64,000 nucleotides of DNA from Virgibacillus_O sediminis (GCF_042643265.1 NZ_JBHRRZ010000039.1:124001-188000); one strand, 5' to 3'. Counted from the first letter of the stretch, positions 54,801 to 63,918 are shown. Numbers and translations are program-made. The notes: generated from the letters alone by a model not told the origin.

Positions 54801-55568
54801 ATCCGACTCAATGGCTTCTGCATATTGATAGGGCCCATCATTTTCCCTGGTCATCTCCATGGCAAGCTCCATCTCGTCTTGGATAGCTTCAAAGGTATTG
54901 CGGACTTCGCGTTTCATGATGTTCAGCCAATCGAGTTCTTCCTCCCGCCAATCATCAGGAATGGAATATGTCTCGGCAAGAGAATCCAGCCATTCATCGG
55001 GATAGGGATTCTGCATAGCGAACTCATAGAGTTTCAAAATCAGATCCTCCACCTGCACATCACTGCGGTCATTGGAAAACCGGTCGACCACTTGGAAAAA
55101 GCTCTCCTGCTGTTCCGTCTCGCTTCCGTACCATTCCTCAAACAGGTCATCGAGCACCTCCTGTTTGAGCAGATCGGCCTCCATGTCATCAGCAATCCGA
55201 AAAGCCGGGTCAATATCCAGAAGATATGCATACTGCCGGATTACGTCGAGGCAGAAGGAGTGCAGCGTGGAGATGGATGCGGTCTGAAGCATGGACAGCT
55301 GTTTTTTCAAATGCATGGAAGCAGGATTCTCCGCCAGGGCGGACTCCAGTGCCTCGCCGACCCTATTGCGCATTTCCTGGGCGGCCGCATTGGTGAATGT
55401 CACGACTAAAAGGGAATCAATCTCCACCGGGTGGTCCCGCCGCAGCAGCTTCTGGATAATTCGCTCGACCAACACAGCGGTCTTTCCGGATCCTGCTGCG
55501 GCTGCCACGAGTACATCTTTTCCGTCTGTATAGATGGCCTCTTCCTGTTCTCTTGTCCAACTAACCAT
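51846..55568 (-). CDS. addA: ATP-dependent helicase/nuclease subunit A
   Basis: 1240 residues. UvrD/Rep helicase with Walker A VAAAAGSGKTAVLVERI (about 22), Walker B DEYQDTN (about 420) and later helicase motifs (VKQSIYRFRHAEPSLF; RIMTIHKSKGLEFP). The C-terminal RecB-like nuclease has GVIDGLIPKEDGWIILDYKTD, the catalytic D-x-D-Y-K-T. With AddB it resects double-strand breaks to Chi. Its ATG overlaps the addB end by 8 bp. Confidence 0.97.
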   Translation of the reverse strand: MVSWTREQEEAIYTDGKDVLVAAAAGSGKTAVLVERIIQKLLRRDHPVEIDSLLVVTFTNAAAQEMRNRVGEALESALAENPASMHLKKQLSMLQTASISTLHSFCLDVIRQYAYLLDIDPAFRIADDMEADLLKQEVLDDLFEEWYGSETEQQESFFQVVDRFSNDRSDVQVEDLILKLYEFAMQNPYPDEWLDSLAETYSIPDDWREEELDWLNIMKREVRNTFEAIQDEMELAMEMTRENDGPYQYAEAIESDLELLQGALSRLDNWDALGDFISQADFKTLSRKKTECNEDKKERTKKLRNSYKKRWNGMKDNWFTRDLNSHVEDMREIAPIIRRLTELVKQFKAGFTEQKRERALVDFSDLEHLCLELLIDNEASTTNHPVPSTVAKEYQRRFSEVLVDEYQDTNLVQETILTLISDRNGPGNMFMVGDVKQSIYRFRHAEPSLFIDKYKRFAGSGHPAARIDLASNFRSREQVLSGTNFIFRQILDEEVGEISYDADAELIYGNKSYDELPFPSPSPELVIIDREAEEESSDEEGEDFQDLEKAQLEARAYTEKIKEWIGQKEGGPLQVFDKETGAQRDFQYRDAVILLRSMTWAPTIADELKKQGIPVYAELSTGYFEAIEVKVMISFLKVIDNPRQDIPLASVLKSPIVGLNEEELAQIRLADKYNSFYDALREYRRQHTGKTADTVEKFLGRLEDFRLQARQGALAELIWDIYRVTGYFDFVGGMPGGRQRQANLRALYDRARGYEATSFRGLFRFLRFIERMEERGDDLGAARALSEQEDVVRIMTIHKSKGLEFPAVIVGAMGKEFNMQDLNHKYLLHKDLGFASKYIDPVKRITYPTLFYHALRNEKKRELLAEEMRVLYVALTRAKEKLVMVGNVPSFEKRREDWEKMLDHADWVMPAHYRMASKTYLDWVGPALIRHQNSSELRTEEIHDAVLDDIQVDPSSWKVSIVHGSEFANQKDRSEEEAKELIGHLIDWKPVEAESEELHQMVEERLSYQYPYQEAARYRAKQTVTEVKRQREIADEYSSTQLVEEYRPPIIKRPNFMQKEEKLTSAEKGTAMHTVMQHLPMDRTLSAREVQEHAERLADKEIMTREEADAVDAHAIEEFYLSDIAAYIRAQASDFQREVPFSLTLPANEVYANWQSGSDETVLLQGVIDGLIPKEDGWIILDYKTDAIWEEVTDAVKERLINRYRTQMELYRYAIEHIWKQPVKETYLYFFDKALLVRVP

Positions 55569-58500
55569 TCTGCTCCTCCTCCCGTTTTAACCTGTCCAGT
55601 ATTTCATTATCTTTCATATCTTTCAGCTTGCGGTAATCATTCGTTTCCAGTATCGGATCAAATTGGCAGACCGCATGGAAGGGACAGAACGTACAAGCGA
55701 CATTCTGCTTATGCTGGTATGGGTTCAGATGGACGCCGCCCTCGGTAATGTCCAGGCCGGCATCCTGCATCAATCGGTGCATATGCTGCTTGAGGCTATG
55801 GAATGTCTCTTCATCAGCAATTTTGGAATCGCTGCGGAATCCGCCATTTTTTTTCAAGCCGGCTGGCACAATCACACTTCTCTTCCCCGGGTCCATCGAG
55901 GTGTCCATTGCTTGCACCGTCTCTTCATCAGAAAGAAGCAGTCCATCCATTTTATATTTTTGGAAAATCTTTTCCTCGATCGCCTCATCACTCAGCCTGC
56001 CCTCGCTTGAAATCATCGGGTTATGAACATGGAAATAAAGCACTCCGGCCGGCGTAGCTTTCTGCTTCAGCCAGCTTTCTGAATGGGTGAGCACCACATC
56101 TAGATAGGTCAACATCTGCAGGGCCAGCCCGTAGTACACTTCCAGCAGGCTCAGCCCCTTCGAACTCGACTTGTAATCAATGATGCGGAGGAGCAGATTA
56201 TCGGACGTCAACGCCTTGTCTACCCGGTCGATTCTCCCCCTGAGCATCAGTTCATAGCCGTTTTTCAGCGGCATGCTGAGCGGCGGCAGCTGTTCATTCA
56301 CTCCAAAACCGAGTTCTAGGCCGACAGGGGAGAAATTGCTCTGCCTTGCCTGTTCACTCAGTACGAATGCTGCCCTTGCAATCACCTGCTCGAGCTTCTG
56401 CTGGATATATTTATAGCGGTTGGAACTGCGCAGTATCTGATTTTGCAAAATTGGCGCCAGATTGCCTACCGCTTTCCGCGCGTAAGAATTCGTATCCGAC
56501 TTTGTCAACTGTGCAAAGTCCCTGCCCTCCTGCTGGATCCATTCCGTGATTGTTTTTAACGCTTCATGGAAAAGCTGGCCGATATCAGGGGCATCCAATT
56601 TATATGTTTTCCGCTCATCCAGTCCAAGGCTGTATTTGGCAAAGTGCTGATAGGAGCAGCTGTAATAAGATTCCAGCCGTGATACACTTGCCTTCACCTG
56701 CTTCGGATAAAGCTTCTCCGCCGTGTCTGATGACAGATTTACTGGTTTGTTTTCATAATGCAGACTTTGCAGGATCGTATAGGTCGTTCCGTACTTCTCA
56801 TGATTGCCGATATACCAATTCAGGACATGGCGCCAAACAGGCTTGACCGGATATCCCTTCAAGCTTCTTGCCAGTTGAGCGGTCAGGGCGGACCTGGTTT
56901 TTACCGGTGTGGTAATAAACCGGTCGGCTTCCACCAGCTCATCCGGGTCTTGGAGCAAGATATGATCACAGCAGACCGGAAACAGATCCTCCACCCGCTT
57001 GATGAGCTGGGAAGGCATCTTGGATTTCCCTTCCTCATCACTGAGCGGATAGCTGATCCACAATTTGTCCTTTGCCGAGGTGAACGTCGTATACATATAA
57101 AACCAATCATCAAGGAGCTGGCGCCTGCTCGTATCAGCAAGCTTCAAGCCGTGTTCCTGCAACAGCTCCCTTTCCTGTTCATTAATCATCCCGTCTGCCG
57201 CCGGCTTCATCGGCCATACACCGTCATTCACCCCGAGCAAGAAAGAACATTTGATGCCGCTGATCCGGGAATGGTCAATCGTACCGACGATGGCATGATC
57301 CATGGTCGGCGGCACATGGGCGAACTTCAATGTTTCAAAGCCTGCATCCAATGCCTTCCTGAATGTGGAAAGAGACATCTTCTCTTCGCCGGCCATCTCT
57401 ACTATTTCATCAAACAGCTGGATGACTGCATCCCAGACCTGATCCTGTTCCCGTCCTTTTTCTATTTCACCTTTTTCATCATACTGTTCCCTCGTCCGCT
57501 CGAGCTGTCCAGGTATTTCCAGCTCTTCCAGCAGGAGATAGGTAATCTCGCATAGTTCCCTGACCGTATCGGCCCGACGGATTTTTTCATCAAAGGACTT
57601 CAACGCACTGGTAGCCTGCCGGCGATACTTATTGATCCGCCGCTGTGTCTCTTTTTCGGCGTCCGTCTGGGCAGCTTGGTCAAAGCCGCGGAAACGCTGG
57701 AAAACCCACTCTTCCTCACTGAACCAGCTGTCACGGGAGCGGATGCCATATTCCAAAACATAATTTTCCAGTTCATCAATGGCATCATCCGTCAGTGGAC
57801 ATTCCTTGTCGTATGCCGGTATGAAACCTGTCTTCAGGGCCCGAAACACTGCATCATACCGCCAGTTCCCCTCCACGATATCCAGAATGGAACGGATGAA
57901 TTCAATCAGGGAATGATTGAGCATGGTCCGCTTTTCATCGATAAATACCGGTATATCGTGATCTCTAAATACAGTATCTATCAAATCATGGTATGTCTCC
58001 GTCTGGCGGATGAAAACAGCGATATCCCTATAGCGGTAGCCCTCTTCCCTCACCAGGCGAAGAATCTCCTGGGCAGCCCCTTCCACCTCTGCACGTGGAT
58101 GGACAGCCTCGGCGATATGGACAGGCGAGCTTCCTTCGAAGACCGGTGCAGGACGTACGTCAAAATAGCGTTCCAGATGAGCAAAGAACGGCCGATCCGA
58201 AAACCTGCCCTCCTCCGGCTTCAGCACCTCCGTACCATCAAAGGGGATGCCGCTCTCCCTGGCCATTTCCTGAAGTGTATGATAGGTTTCGACAGTTTGA
58301 TAGAAAAGGTCCAGCTCATTAACGTCCCCTTCCTTCTCCGGATCCATCGTAAGGGTGATGGTAACGCATTTACACTTTTTCAAAAGTTCTTCCACCACGA
58401 TCAGCTCATTTGGTGTAAAGCTGTGAAAGCCGTCCATGTAGACTTCAGCGCCTTCGAGCAAGGAAGACTCTCTGATTTTTTCCGCCAACAGGCGAAGCTG

Positions 58501-59061
58501 GTCTTCACTATCAATATACTGATCTTTCAAGGCTTCGGTCAGCCGGTCATAGATATACAGCAGATCCTCCAGTTTTCTGGCGAGCGGTTCTTCTCCAGGT
58601 TCCTGGTGAACATAGCCGCGTATGTCATCAATCTGCATGCGAAGCGCCTCAGGCGGTATATCATATCGCTTGAACTCTGTAATCATTCCTTCCAGCTGCC
58701 CTAGAAACCCCTGCTTTTCCATGGCCTTCTGAAATACCTGCCAGTCCCCCTGTTTTTCTTCAATGATTTTCCGCAGCATCATCTGCATCCCGACCGAGCT
58801 GATGAACTGTCTGGTCCCTCCCCCGGTTTCCTGGAGGATTCTCCATGCCAGGCGGGAAAAACTGACGACCTGTGCACGGATACTCCCCTGAATCGATGGA
58901 TCATTAAAAAGGGAGTACTCCTGCTGGAACGTCATCTGGTCAGGGACCAGGTAAAAAATCGGCGCGCCTTTTGGGTCATCCAGCAGCTTTTCTTTAATTT
59001 CATCCATTGTCCTGCCGCTTTTCCCCGTGCCAGCCCTTCCTAATAGGAATCGGAGCCCCAT
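55561..59061 (-). CDS. addB: ATP-dependent helicase/nuclease subunit B
   Basis: 1166 residues. Walker A LLGRAGTGKSGRT at the start, RecB-like nuclease near the C-terminus, and four Cys for an Fe-S cluster: SCSYQHF (about 805) and CTFCPFHAVC (about 1130). AddB recognises Chi and cuts the other strand. GGAGG before ATG. First gene of addBA, as in B. subtilis; the sipV and yhjE genes upstream also match. Confidence 0.96.
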   Translation of the reverse strand: MGLRFLLGRAGTGKSGRTMDEIKEKLLDDPKGAPIFYLVPDQMTFQQEYSLFNDPSIQGSIRAQVVSFSRLAWRILQETGGGTRQFISSVGMQMMLRKIIEEKQGDWQVFQKAMEKQGFLGQLEGMITEFKRYDIPPEALRMQIDDIRGYVHQEPGEEPLARKLEDLLYIYDRLTEALKDQYIDSEDQLRLLAEKIRESSLLEGAEVYMDGFHSFTPNELIVVEELLKKCKCVTITLTMDPEKEGDVNELDLFYQTVETYHTLQEMARESGIPFDGTEVLKPEEGRFSDRPFFAHLERYFDVRPAPVFEGSSPVHIAEAVHPRAEVEGAAQEILRLVREEGYRYRDIAVFIRQTETYHDLIDTVFRDHDIPVFIDEKRTMLNHSLIEFIRSILDIVEGNWRYDAVFRALKTGFIPAYDKECPLTDDAIDELENYVLEYGIRSRDSWFSEEEWVFQRFRGFDQAAQTDAEKETQRRINKYRRQATSALKSFDEKIRRADTVRELCEITYLLLEELEIPGQLERTREQYDEKGEIEKGREQDQVWDAVIQLFDEIVEMAGEEKMSLSTFRKALDAGFETLKFAHVPPTMDHAIVGTIDHSRISGIKCSFLLGVNDGVWPMKPAADGMINEQERELLQEHGLKLADTSRRQLLDDWFYMYTTFTSAKDKLWISYPLSDEEGKSKMPSQLIKRVEDLFPVCCDHILLQDPDELVEADRFITTPVKTRSALTAQLARSLKGYPVKPVWRHVLNWYIGNHEKYGTTYTILQSLHYENKPVNLSSDTAEKLYPKQVKASVSRLESYYSCSYQHFAKYSLGLDERKTYKLDAPDIGQLFHEALKTITEWIQQEGRDFAQLTKSDTNSYARKAVGNLAPILQNQILRSSNRYKYIQQKLEQVIARAAFVLSEQARQSNFSPVGLELGFGVNEQLPPLSMPLKNGYELMLRGRIDRVDKALTSDNLLLRIIDYKSSSKGLSLLEVYYGLALQMLTYLDVVLTHSESWLKQKATPAGVLYFHVHNPMISSEGRLSDEAIEEKIFQKYKMDGLLLSDEETVQAMDTSMDPGKRSVIVPAGLKKNGGFRSDSKIADEETFHSLKQHMHRLMQDAGLDITEGGVHLNPYQHKQNVACTFCPFHAVCQFDPILETNDYRKLKDMKDNEILDRLKREEEQNG

Positions 59062-59226
59062 CCTGTTTCCTCCTTTTCAAAAATGGTTGTGTTGATCTAT
59101 AAAAGTTTTTCTTATTATCATGCATAAACAAAGGCGCAAGCGTCCGGCCAGCCATTCACGGAAAATATCCGCACCTGCAGGATGAACCGGCGTCGCACCA
59201 CCTCAGAATTTATCACTGCCTAAACA

Positions 59227-59265
59227 ATAAAAACTCCTGCCTTTTATTTTACCAAAGGCAGGAGT
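59227..59265 (-). terminator. Terminator of sipV-like gene
   Basis: ACTCCTGCCTTT / AAAGGCAGGAGT perfect 12-bp stem, T5 on the minus strand. Confidence 0.88.
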
Positions 59266-59275
59266 CATCGAACAG

Positions 59276-59827
59276 CTATTTGCCAAGAGTCAGATCCGCC
59301 TGGGTAAGCGGCCAGTATTTCACACCAACCTTTCCTACCAGGGCGTCCTGGGGAACAAAGCCGAAGGACCGGCTGTCCAGACTGTCCTGCCGGTTATCTC
59401 CCAGCACGAAGAGTTTCCCCTCCGGAACCCTATTCTCTCCGGTCACCTCTTCCAAGGTAAAATCTTCCGTGAATGGCTCTGCTTCACTTTGCTTGGCATA
59501 TGGTTCCAAAAATTCTTCTTCTATATAATTTCCATTTACGTACAGCTTATCATCCTTATATTCTATCTGATCACCTGGAAGCCCGATCACTCGTTTAACA
59601 TAGTCTTCCTCCGGATTGGCATGGAAGACGATCACGTCAAACCGTTCTATATCCGTGACATCATAAATCACTTTATTAACCATCATCAGGTTGCCATCAT
59701 AAAGTGTCGGCTCCATGGACTCTCCATCTACCACATAACTGGCAAACAGGGAAGACCGGAAAACCAGTACAGCACCAAGGGCAAAAACTGCCACCATGAT
59801 CAGTCTGCGATAATTGGTATTTTTCAT
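59276..59827 (-). CDS. sipV: Type I signal peptidase
   Basis: 183 residues from ATG 59827 (GGAGG 8 nt upstream). One N-terminal helix (9-28), catalytic Ser37 in GESMEPT and Lys78 in DYVKRVIGLPGD, then VLGDNRQDSLDSRSFG. It removes signal peptides on the outer face. The place between addB and yhjE matches B. subtilis sipV, so that symbol is used. Confidence 0.92.
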   Translation of the reverse strand: MKNTNYRRLIMVAVFALGAVLVFRSSLFASYVVDGESMEPTLYDGNLMMVNKVIYDVTDIERFDVIVFHANPEEDYVKRVIGLPGDQIEYKDDKLYVNGNYIEEEFLEPYAKQSEAEPFTEDFTLEEVTGENRVPEGKLFVLGDNRQDSLDSRSFGFVPQDALVGKVGVKYWPLTQADLTLGK

Positions 59828-59885
59828 ATATCTTTCCTCCAGGGTCATGATGCATTCAACATCTTAATACCCTTTAGGAGATATT

Positions 59886-60542
59886 TTAATCCTTGGTAAA
59901 GTTCGGGTTCTCCTTTAACTTGGCTTTTTGGTGCAACTTTTTCTCCACATACTTTCCAATCATCCAGAACAGCCCGATACAGCTGATCACTACAATAGTT
60001 TTTACCGGGTTCTGGGCAAACTCCATCACATTCGATCCCACATAGGCGATGGAGAAAATCATGACCGCTTTCCCCAACATGACCGCCAAGATGAACTGAT
60101 AGATGCTTACTTTGGACAGGCCGGCGACCACATTGATGACCGCTGAAGGGGAAAAAGGAAAACAGAGCAGCAGGAACAGCGGGCCGAATCCATGGCGTTC
60201 CACCCATGTAGTCACCTTCCTTACCTGCTGATGCTCCCTAAACTTTCTTACCCATCGCCTTCCGCTGAGCCTGCGGACGAGCAGAAAAATGATAACCGCA
60301 CCGCTGCACGCTCCGAGCCAGGACAACAGAAATCCTTCCAGCAGACCATAGGCTGCAGCGTTTGCGAATACGAAGACTACAAGCGGAAGAAATGGCAGAA
60401 AAGCCTCTAGGAACGGAAGAAAGAACCCGGGAAGCGGACCCAGGCTTTCATATTCACTTAATAGTTGGAGGATAAAGGCTTCAAACCCCTCCTCTTCAAT
60501 TTCTGATTGCCAATCTGATAGTACTGTGCTTAATAAATACAT
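59886..60542 (-). CDS. yhjE: TVP38/TMEM64 (DedA-like) membrane protein YhjE
   Basis: 218 residues with five to six transmembrane segments. VTTWVERHGFGPLFLLLCFPFSPSAVIN is the SNARE-associated/DedA domain signature (F-P-F-P-x-x-x-N). Lipid scramblase-type roles are known for relatives. B. subtilis yhjE is adjacent to sipV. GAGGAGCTTGG upstream of the start at 60542. Confidence 0.87.
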   Translation of the reverse strand: MYLLSTVLSDWQSEIEEEGFEAFILQLLSEYESLGPLPGFFLPFLEAFLPFLPLVVFVFANAAAYGLLEGFLLSWLGACSGAVIIFLLVRRLSGRRWVRKFREHQQVRKVTTWVERHGFGPLFLLLCFPFSPSAVINVVAGLSKVSIYQFILAVMLGKAVMIFSIAYVGSNVMEFAQNPVKTIVVISCIGLFWMIGKYVEKKLHQKAKLKENPNFTKD

Positions 60543-60746
60543 CTAGTCCAAGCTCCTCATATGTATCAACCTACACGAATTATACCCTTTAAACGCTTGC
60601 TCTAAAATATCGTCATGCAAATAACTGGAAAATTTGCCGCTTCCCTTATATTTTACTAAAATTTGAGGATACTTTGTTGTAATATCCCCTGCTTGTAGCA
60701 TATAATATGAAATAATAGAACAAACGTTCTGTCAGGAGGGTTATTC

Positions 60747-61136
60747 ATGCGTTATCTTTCAGAAGAGGAATTCCAACTGGCTGCCCGTTTCCTGTTCCTT
60801 TCCATGGCAATCGTGGTCATCCGCCAGGACACCGGCCATATCCAAAACGGGCCGTTTAAAATAAAAGGCCCTTACCTCAAATTACTGCAAGATATGGAAA
60901 AAGCAGCCGTGGAGGAACGCCGCAGACTGCGGCAGGAGATGAATAAACAGAGCATTCGGGTTGTCCGCCTCAACAGGAATGACTCCTTTTCCACCTTCCT
61001 TTTCATCTCTGGAGGACATGAGGAGAAACGGAATTATTTCAATCCAGCCATTAGAATGAAGGTCGAAGCGATCGTCCAGGAGCTTATGGCTGCGGCTCTG
61101 CAACCAGATCAGCCGCATGCCTCTGCAAATACTTGA
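60747..61136 (+). CDS. yhjD: YhjD-like protein
   Basis: 129 residues, AGGAGGG before ATG. Conserved start RYLSEEEFQLAARFLFLSMA and the KIKGPYLKLLQDMEKAA block, with a basic middle. B. subtilis yhjD, in the same place next to yhjE, is under sporulation control; function unknown. A TATAAT at about 60701-60706 fits a promoter. Its last 53 bp overlap comK on the other strand. Confidence 0.87.
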   Translation: MRYLSEEEFQLAARFLFLSMAIVVIRQDTGHIQNGPFKIKGPYLKLLQDMEKAAVEERRRLRQEMNKQSIRVVRLNRNDSFSTFLFISGGHEEKRNYFNPAIRMKVEAIVQELMAAALQPDQPHASANT

Positions 61137-61605
61137 TCCGATGGTCCAACAGATAACGGAACTGGGCTGTCCGCTGCACTTGATTAAGCATCGATCCATA
61201 GGAAACCTTCAGAACAATCCTTTTGCCATTATGAAAGAGGATTTCTGTACAGTTGTCGGGAGCCTTGTTAACTTGGTCGATATGCGAGTGGGCGATCCAT
61301 GAACATTTCGGATTTGATGGTGAAGTTGTCGGGAAGAAGTACATCCCGCTGGAGGGGTCGATAGAAATTGGAGCCTTATGGGTAATGCCGCAAATCTCAC
61401 GCGTACCATCCTGCCTTCCTTTCAGGCTGGAGCCAAGATATTTGCAGGCATCGTTCATTACCTTGCTGGGGGAAGCTTCGATGGTATATTCCAGCTCTTC
61501 TTCTAGGACGTAGGAGGCACCATCTTTATTTCCTTGCGGCTTGGCAATGACCGCCATGGTCAATGGAGTAATTTCGTAGGATGGGATGTAGAAGTCTTTA
61601 AACAA
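61084..61605 (-). CDS. comK: Competence transcription factor ComK
   Basis: About 173 residues. The ComK core is plain: YLGSSLKGRQDGTREI, THKAPISIDPSSGMYFFPTTSPSNPKCSWIAH (shown in part by its landmarks THKAPI, FFPT and CSWIAHSH) and VSYGSMLNQVQRTAQFRYLL. ComK activates DNA-uptake genes and its own promoter. Start: TTG 61605, 9 nt after AAAGGA, is preferred to ATG 61614, which touches the site. The C-terminus is shorter than B. subtilis ComK (192). Regulators mecA, med and coiA are in this window. Confidence 0.93.
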   Translation of the reverse strand: MFKDFYIPSYEITPLTMAVIAKPQGNKDGASYVLEEELEYTIEASPSKVMNDACKYLGSSLKGRQDGTREICGITHKAPISIDPSSGMYFFPTTSPSNPKCSWIAHSHIDQVNKAPDNCTEILFHNGKRIVLKVSYGSMLNQVQRTAQFRYLLDHRIKYLQRHAADLVAEPQP

Positions 61606-61729
61606 TAGAATCATTCCTTTCCGTTATGGAAAAGGAAGCGGCTAACATAAATCTATCAAATTTTCAGATAAAAAGATAGTAAAAAGCTGCAAATATCTCT
61701 TGATTCTTTTATTATGGATTTTATGATAC

Positions 61730-61814
61730 CACAGGAGGAAGGGCCTGGATGGAGCCCCGAGATCGATAGCACTCGGAGGCTCACAGCCACCCGGGGAAAT
61801 GGAAATATATTTCA
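61730..61814 (+). repeat. Partial copy (C) of the inverted-repeat element
   Basis: CAGGAGGAAGGGCCTGGA-, ATCGATAGCAC, GGCTCACAGCCACCCGGGGAAA and GGAAATATATTTC follow the core of copy A in order and orientation. The outer terminal repeats are absent. An 80-codon minus-strand frame over it is therefore probably not a gene. Confidence 0.7.
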
Positions 61815-61883
61815 GGCAGCGGTTGTCTCCACTGGCCAAAATGATGTTCGGCTTTCCTAAAGCACTTTTCCCCAACCTAATCA

Positions 61884-62879
61884 TTAGTAGATTAAGCTGA
61901 GAAAATCTTCTTTGGAGATTTTACCGAGATAATGGGACACATCCACATCGGCAAGCGCTTCTTCAAGAGCCTTGCGTTCGTGGCGGGTGCCCGTCACTTT
62001 GTCTTCTAGTTCGGCAATGTTGCCCATGCCGAAGAAGTCCCCGTAAATCTTGCAATTTTCGATAATGCCTTTTTTGACATCCAAGCGCACATCTACGAAC
62101 CCTGCCGGGAATTTATGGGACTCCCGCACATTATATGCTGGGGATTTACCATAATTCCATTCCCATTTCTGGTATCTCTCTTCCGAAATTTTATGGATGT
62201 TCTCCCAGTCTTCATCTGTCAACCTATATTCCGGAACATCCTTCACATCCTCCACATCGAAGACATGACGCAGAATCAGTTCCTTGAATTCGTCCATCGA
62301 AATTTTCTCATCCAAGTATTCGGAGATGTTGGCCACCCGGCTGCGGATGGATTTGATCCCCTTGGATTCGATCTTTTCCTTTCTGACATTCAAGGCTTCG
62401 ACCACATTTTCAATTTCCGAGTCCAGCATCAGTGTGCCATGGCTGAACATCCTTCCACGGGTGGAGAACATCGCATTCCCCGATATTTTGCGCCCTTCAA
62501 CGGCAAGGTCATTTCTTCCTTGCATCTCCGCAGGGACTCCCAGCTTATTTAAAGCATCTACAATCGGCTGGGTGAATTTCTGGAAATTCTGGAAGCTTTC
62601 GCCGTCATCTTTGGTGATGAAGCTGAAATTCAGATTCTGCTCATCATGATAGACGGCTCCCCCGCCGGATAATCGGCGCACCACCTTGATACCATTCTTA
62701 TCCACATATTCGGTATTGATCTCTTCGACTGAGTTCTGGTTCCTGCCGATGATGATGGATGGCTGGTTGACATAGAACAGCAGGTATGTATCCTTCTCTC
62801 CGAAGTTTTCCAAGATATATTCTTCAATTGCCAGATTGATCATTGGATCAGTAATTCCCTGATTATCGATAAACTTCAC
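61884..62879 (-). CDS. lplJ: Lipoate--protein ligase LplJ
   Basis: 331 residues from GTG 62879 (GGAGGAAGG 7 nt upstream; longer frame adds only MQRRKET). LplA fold: IIGRNQNSVEEINTEYV, RRLSGGGAVYHD and the NDLAVEGRKISGNAMF block with the catalytic Lys. It adenylates and attaches free lipoate to 2-oxoacid dehydrogenases. In B. subtilis lplJ (yhfJ) lies next to yhfI, as here. Confidence 0.93.
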   Translation of the reverse strand: MKFIDNQGITDPMINLAIEEYILENFGEKDTYLLFYVNQPSIIIGRNQNSVEEINTEYVDKNGIKVVRRLSGGGAVYHDEQNLNFSFITKDDGESFQNFQKFTQPIVDALNKLGVPAEMQGRNDLAVEGRKISGNAMFSTRGRMFSHGTLMLDSEIENVVEALNVRKEKIESKGIKSIRSRVANISEYLDEKISMDEFKELILRHVFDVEDVKDVPEYRLTDEDWENIHKISEERYQKWEWNYGKSPAYNVRESHKFPAGFVDVRLDVKKGIIENCKIYGDFFGMGNIAELEDKVTGTRHERKALEEALADVDVSHYLGKISKEDFLSLIY

Positions 62880-62957
62880 TGTTTCCTTCCTCCTCTGCAA
62901 TCATGATGTTCTACATCAAGTGTAAGTTAAAAGTCCCCCATAATCAAAGATAATCCC

Positions 62958-63689
62958 TCATTTTTCCCATACCATCCCTTCCTTTGCCAGGTCCGTTCTG
63001 CCGCTGTATACCTCCTTTGCCTCCCGTACGAGCTGCCGGTTGTCCCCGTACTGTGGCAAATGACTCAGCAGCAGCTCTCGCGCGCCGGCTTCTTCTGCAA
63101 TGCGTCCGCCTTCCCTGCTTGTCATATGGCCTGCTTTGGAACCATCCTGCTCTGCGTAGAGATTGCAATCGGTGATCAATAGATCGGCATTGTTTGCAAA
63201 AGGTATCCACTCCGGTTGATAGGCTGTATCTGCCGTATAGACTAGGACACTTTCCCCGTCACTGATGCGCATGCCATAGCATGGTACAGGGTGAATCGAT
63301 TTCTGGAAACTGATCTCAAATGGGCCTATTTTCAGTTTGTCAGATGGGTCATACGGAATCCCCTTTGTATATTCATGGGTGAGTGATGCAAATCCTTCCC
63401 TGTCTTCCTGATGGCCATAAATCGGCAGAACATCTTTTGCTCCTGTCACAAATGACCGGACGAGCCGTGAATATTGCAGGACACCAATATCGGCTACATG
63501 GTCCTGATGATAATGGGAAAGGATGACGGCATCCAGTTCATCCAGCTGCTTGTACTTCTGCAGTTTGGATAAAGATCCGCTTCCCGCATCAATCAGCAGG
63601 GAAAAATCATCTTTTTCCAGTAAATAGGAGGAAGTTGCTCCATCCGGTGCCGGATAGCCTCCCCACACACCGATAACGGTTAATTTCAT
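62958..63689 (-). CDS. yhfI: MBL-fold metal-dependent hydrolase YhfI
   Basis: 243 residues, MBL RNase Z-like subgroup: LSHYHQDHVADIG zinc site, TADTAYQPEW (Asp), DLLITDCNLY and LLLSHLPQYGD His. Substrate unknown. ATG start with GAGTGATTTTTC; upstream lies a bidirectional promoter shared with yhfH. Confidence 0.9.
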   Translation of the reverse strand: MKLTVIGVWGGYPAPDGATSSYLLEKDDFSLLIDAGSGSLSKLQKYKQLDELDAVILSHYHQDHVADIGVLQYSRLVRSFVTGAKDVLPIYGHQEDREGFASLTHEYTKGIPYDPSDKLKIGPFEISFQKSIHPVPCYGMRISDGESVLVYTADTAYQPEWIPFANNADLLITDCNLYAEQDGSKAGHMTSREGGRIAEEAGARELLLSHLPQYGDNRQLVREAKEVYSGRTDLAKEGMVWEK

Positions 63690-63730
63690 GAAAAATCACT
63701 CCATTTTTTTAAATTTGTTGTAACACAGTG

Positions 63731-63760
63731 TTGACACATCGAATACTGTTGTATTACAAT
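63731..63760 (+). promoter_or_regulatory. Promoter of yhfH
   Basis: Perfect TTGACA (63731-63736), 18-bp spacer, TACAAT (63755-63760). An imperfect inverted repeat TGTAACAC-A-GTGTTgACA overlaps the -35 and may be an operator. Confidence 0.75.
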
Positions 63761-63789
63761 GAGAACAACCACTTAAAGGAGAGGATCAC

Positions 63790-63918
63790 ATGCAAAACGT
63801 AATTGAATTTTTCAGAACGTTGCCTAAAAAGAAATGCAAGCAATGTGGAAGCGATATTGTCGAGAAAGCGGATTGCTACGGAAACTTGTGTGACGAATGT
63901 GACCATCCAGCTAGATAA
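63790..63918 (+). CDS. yhfH: YhfH family zinc-binding small protein
   Basis: 42 residues, AAAGGAGAGG before ATG 63790. IEFFRTLPKKKCKQCGSDI is the YhfH start; two CxxC pairs (CKQC and CDEC) could hold zinc, with CYGN between. Function unknown. Its place next to yhfI and lplJ matches B. subtilis. Confidence 0.85.
   Translation: MQNVIEFFRTLPKKKCKQCGSDIVEKADCYGNLCDECDHPAR

Noticed and set aside
61642..61884. 80-codon minus-strand ORF after lplJ
   Set aside because: It runs across a partial copy of the inverted-repeat element; no ribosome site apart from stop/start overlap with lplJ and no recognisable family.
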